From Botryotinia globosa (lineage: Eukaryota > Ascomycota > Leotiomycetes > Helotiales > Sclerotiniaceae): DNA of 64,000 nucleotides. The notes beneath the pieces were generated by a model. That model worked only from the letters and a program-made list of their open reading frames with translations. It ran no database searches and was not told the DNA's origin. This document shows, one piece after another, positions 63,976 through 64,000 of the stretch; position 1 is the stretch's first letter, and each line of letters starts with the position of its first letter. The stretch spans positions 868,001 to 932,000 of the forward strand of contig RCSZ01000007.1 in NCBI GenBank assembly GCA_014898425.1, in the 5' to 3' direction. The position numbers and the translations under genes were made by a program.

Positions 63976-64000
63976 ATGTCTGACGACGAAGAGAACTACG
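63976..64000 (+). CDS. 5' end of a gene, acidic N terminus (partial)
   Basis: The last 25 bases start with ATG in a good fungal context (CCAAAATGTC) and read MSDDEENY before the window ends. The divergent placement 302 bp from TFIIIA supports a true start. An acidic MSD-start of this sort occurs in RNA polymerase subunit Rpb6 and in several other small fungal proteins, so I do not name it. Confidence 0.5.

Overview
This window is eukaryotic and fungal: a filamentous ascomycete, and probably a leotiomycete of the Sclerotiniaceae (Botrytis/Sclerotinia type). The support is the AT-leaning base composition, short GT...AG introns of about 45-210 bp, single-copy ascomycete core genes, an intron-containing tRNA-Ser, and very frequent simple-sequence arrays. 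The genus is my inference from how the proteins look, not from any search.

Layout. Positions 1-13280 hold no gene I can support, only scattered tandem repeats, including a 370-bp array with no G on the + strand for most of its length. A CRIB-domain (Cdc42/Rac effector-like) protein follows at 13281-15917 (+). Around 18 kb are two damaged or partial reading frames (-), then a tandem-chromodomain protein (20278-21597, -). After a further gene-free 4 kb come a patatin-like lipase (25709-28169, -), the COPII GTPase Sar1 (28858-29787, -, six exons) and an intron-containing tRNA-Ser(GCU) (31413-31510, -). A compact block follows: splicing factor Prp18 (-), histone deacetylase complex subunit SAP18 (+), a four-exon complex I subunit of the NDUFB4 type (-) and a glutathione S-transferase (+). 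Two of the four intergenic gaps in and beside this block are divergent promoters shorter than 460 bp. After 4 kb without genes come glycogenin (42128-44508, +) and aspartyl aminopeptidase (45971-47713, -), then 4.6 kb of microsatellite-rich DNA, the Mediator subunit Med15 (52336-57216, +), a Whi5/Nrm1-type G1/S repressor (58509-60224, +), TFIIIA (61832-63673, -), and the first codons of a divergent gene at 63976 (+).

How the genes relate. Fungal neighbours are not an operon, and nothing here forms a biosynthetic or defence cluster. Most are housekeeping genes: transcription (Med15, SAP18, TFIIIA, Whi5-like, chromodomain protein), splicing (Prp18), secretion (Sar1), lipid and glycogen metabolism (patatin-like lipase, glycogenin), respiration, and peptide and xenobiotic metabolism. 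I worked out exon structures by hand from splice signals and family conservation. Several genes (Sar1, NDUFB4-like, Whi5-like, TFIIIA N terminus, Med15 KIX domain) only become visible after that joining.

I did not find a convincing undescribed system. The best leads are the tandem chromodomain/AT-hook protein, the APC/C-degron-bearing Whi5-like protein, four stop-free introns of length divisible by three, two decayed reading frames near 18 kb, and unusually strand-biased, graded repeat arrays.
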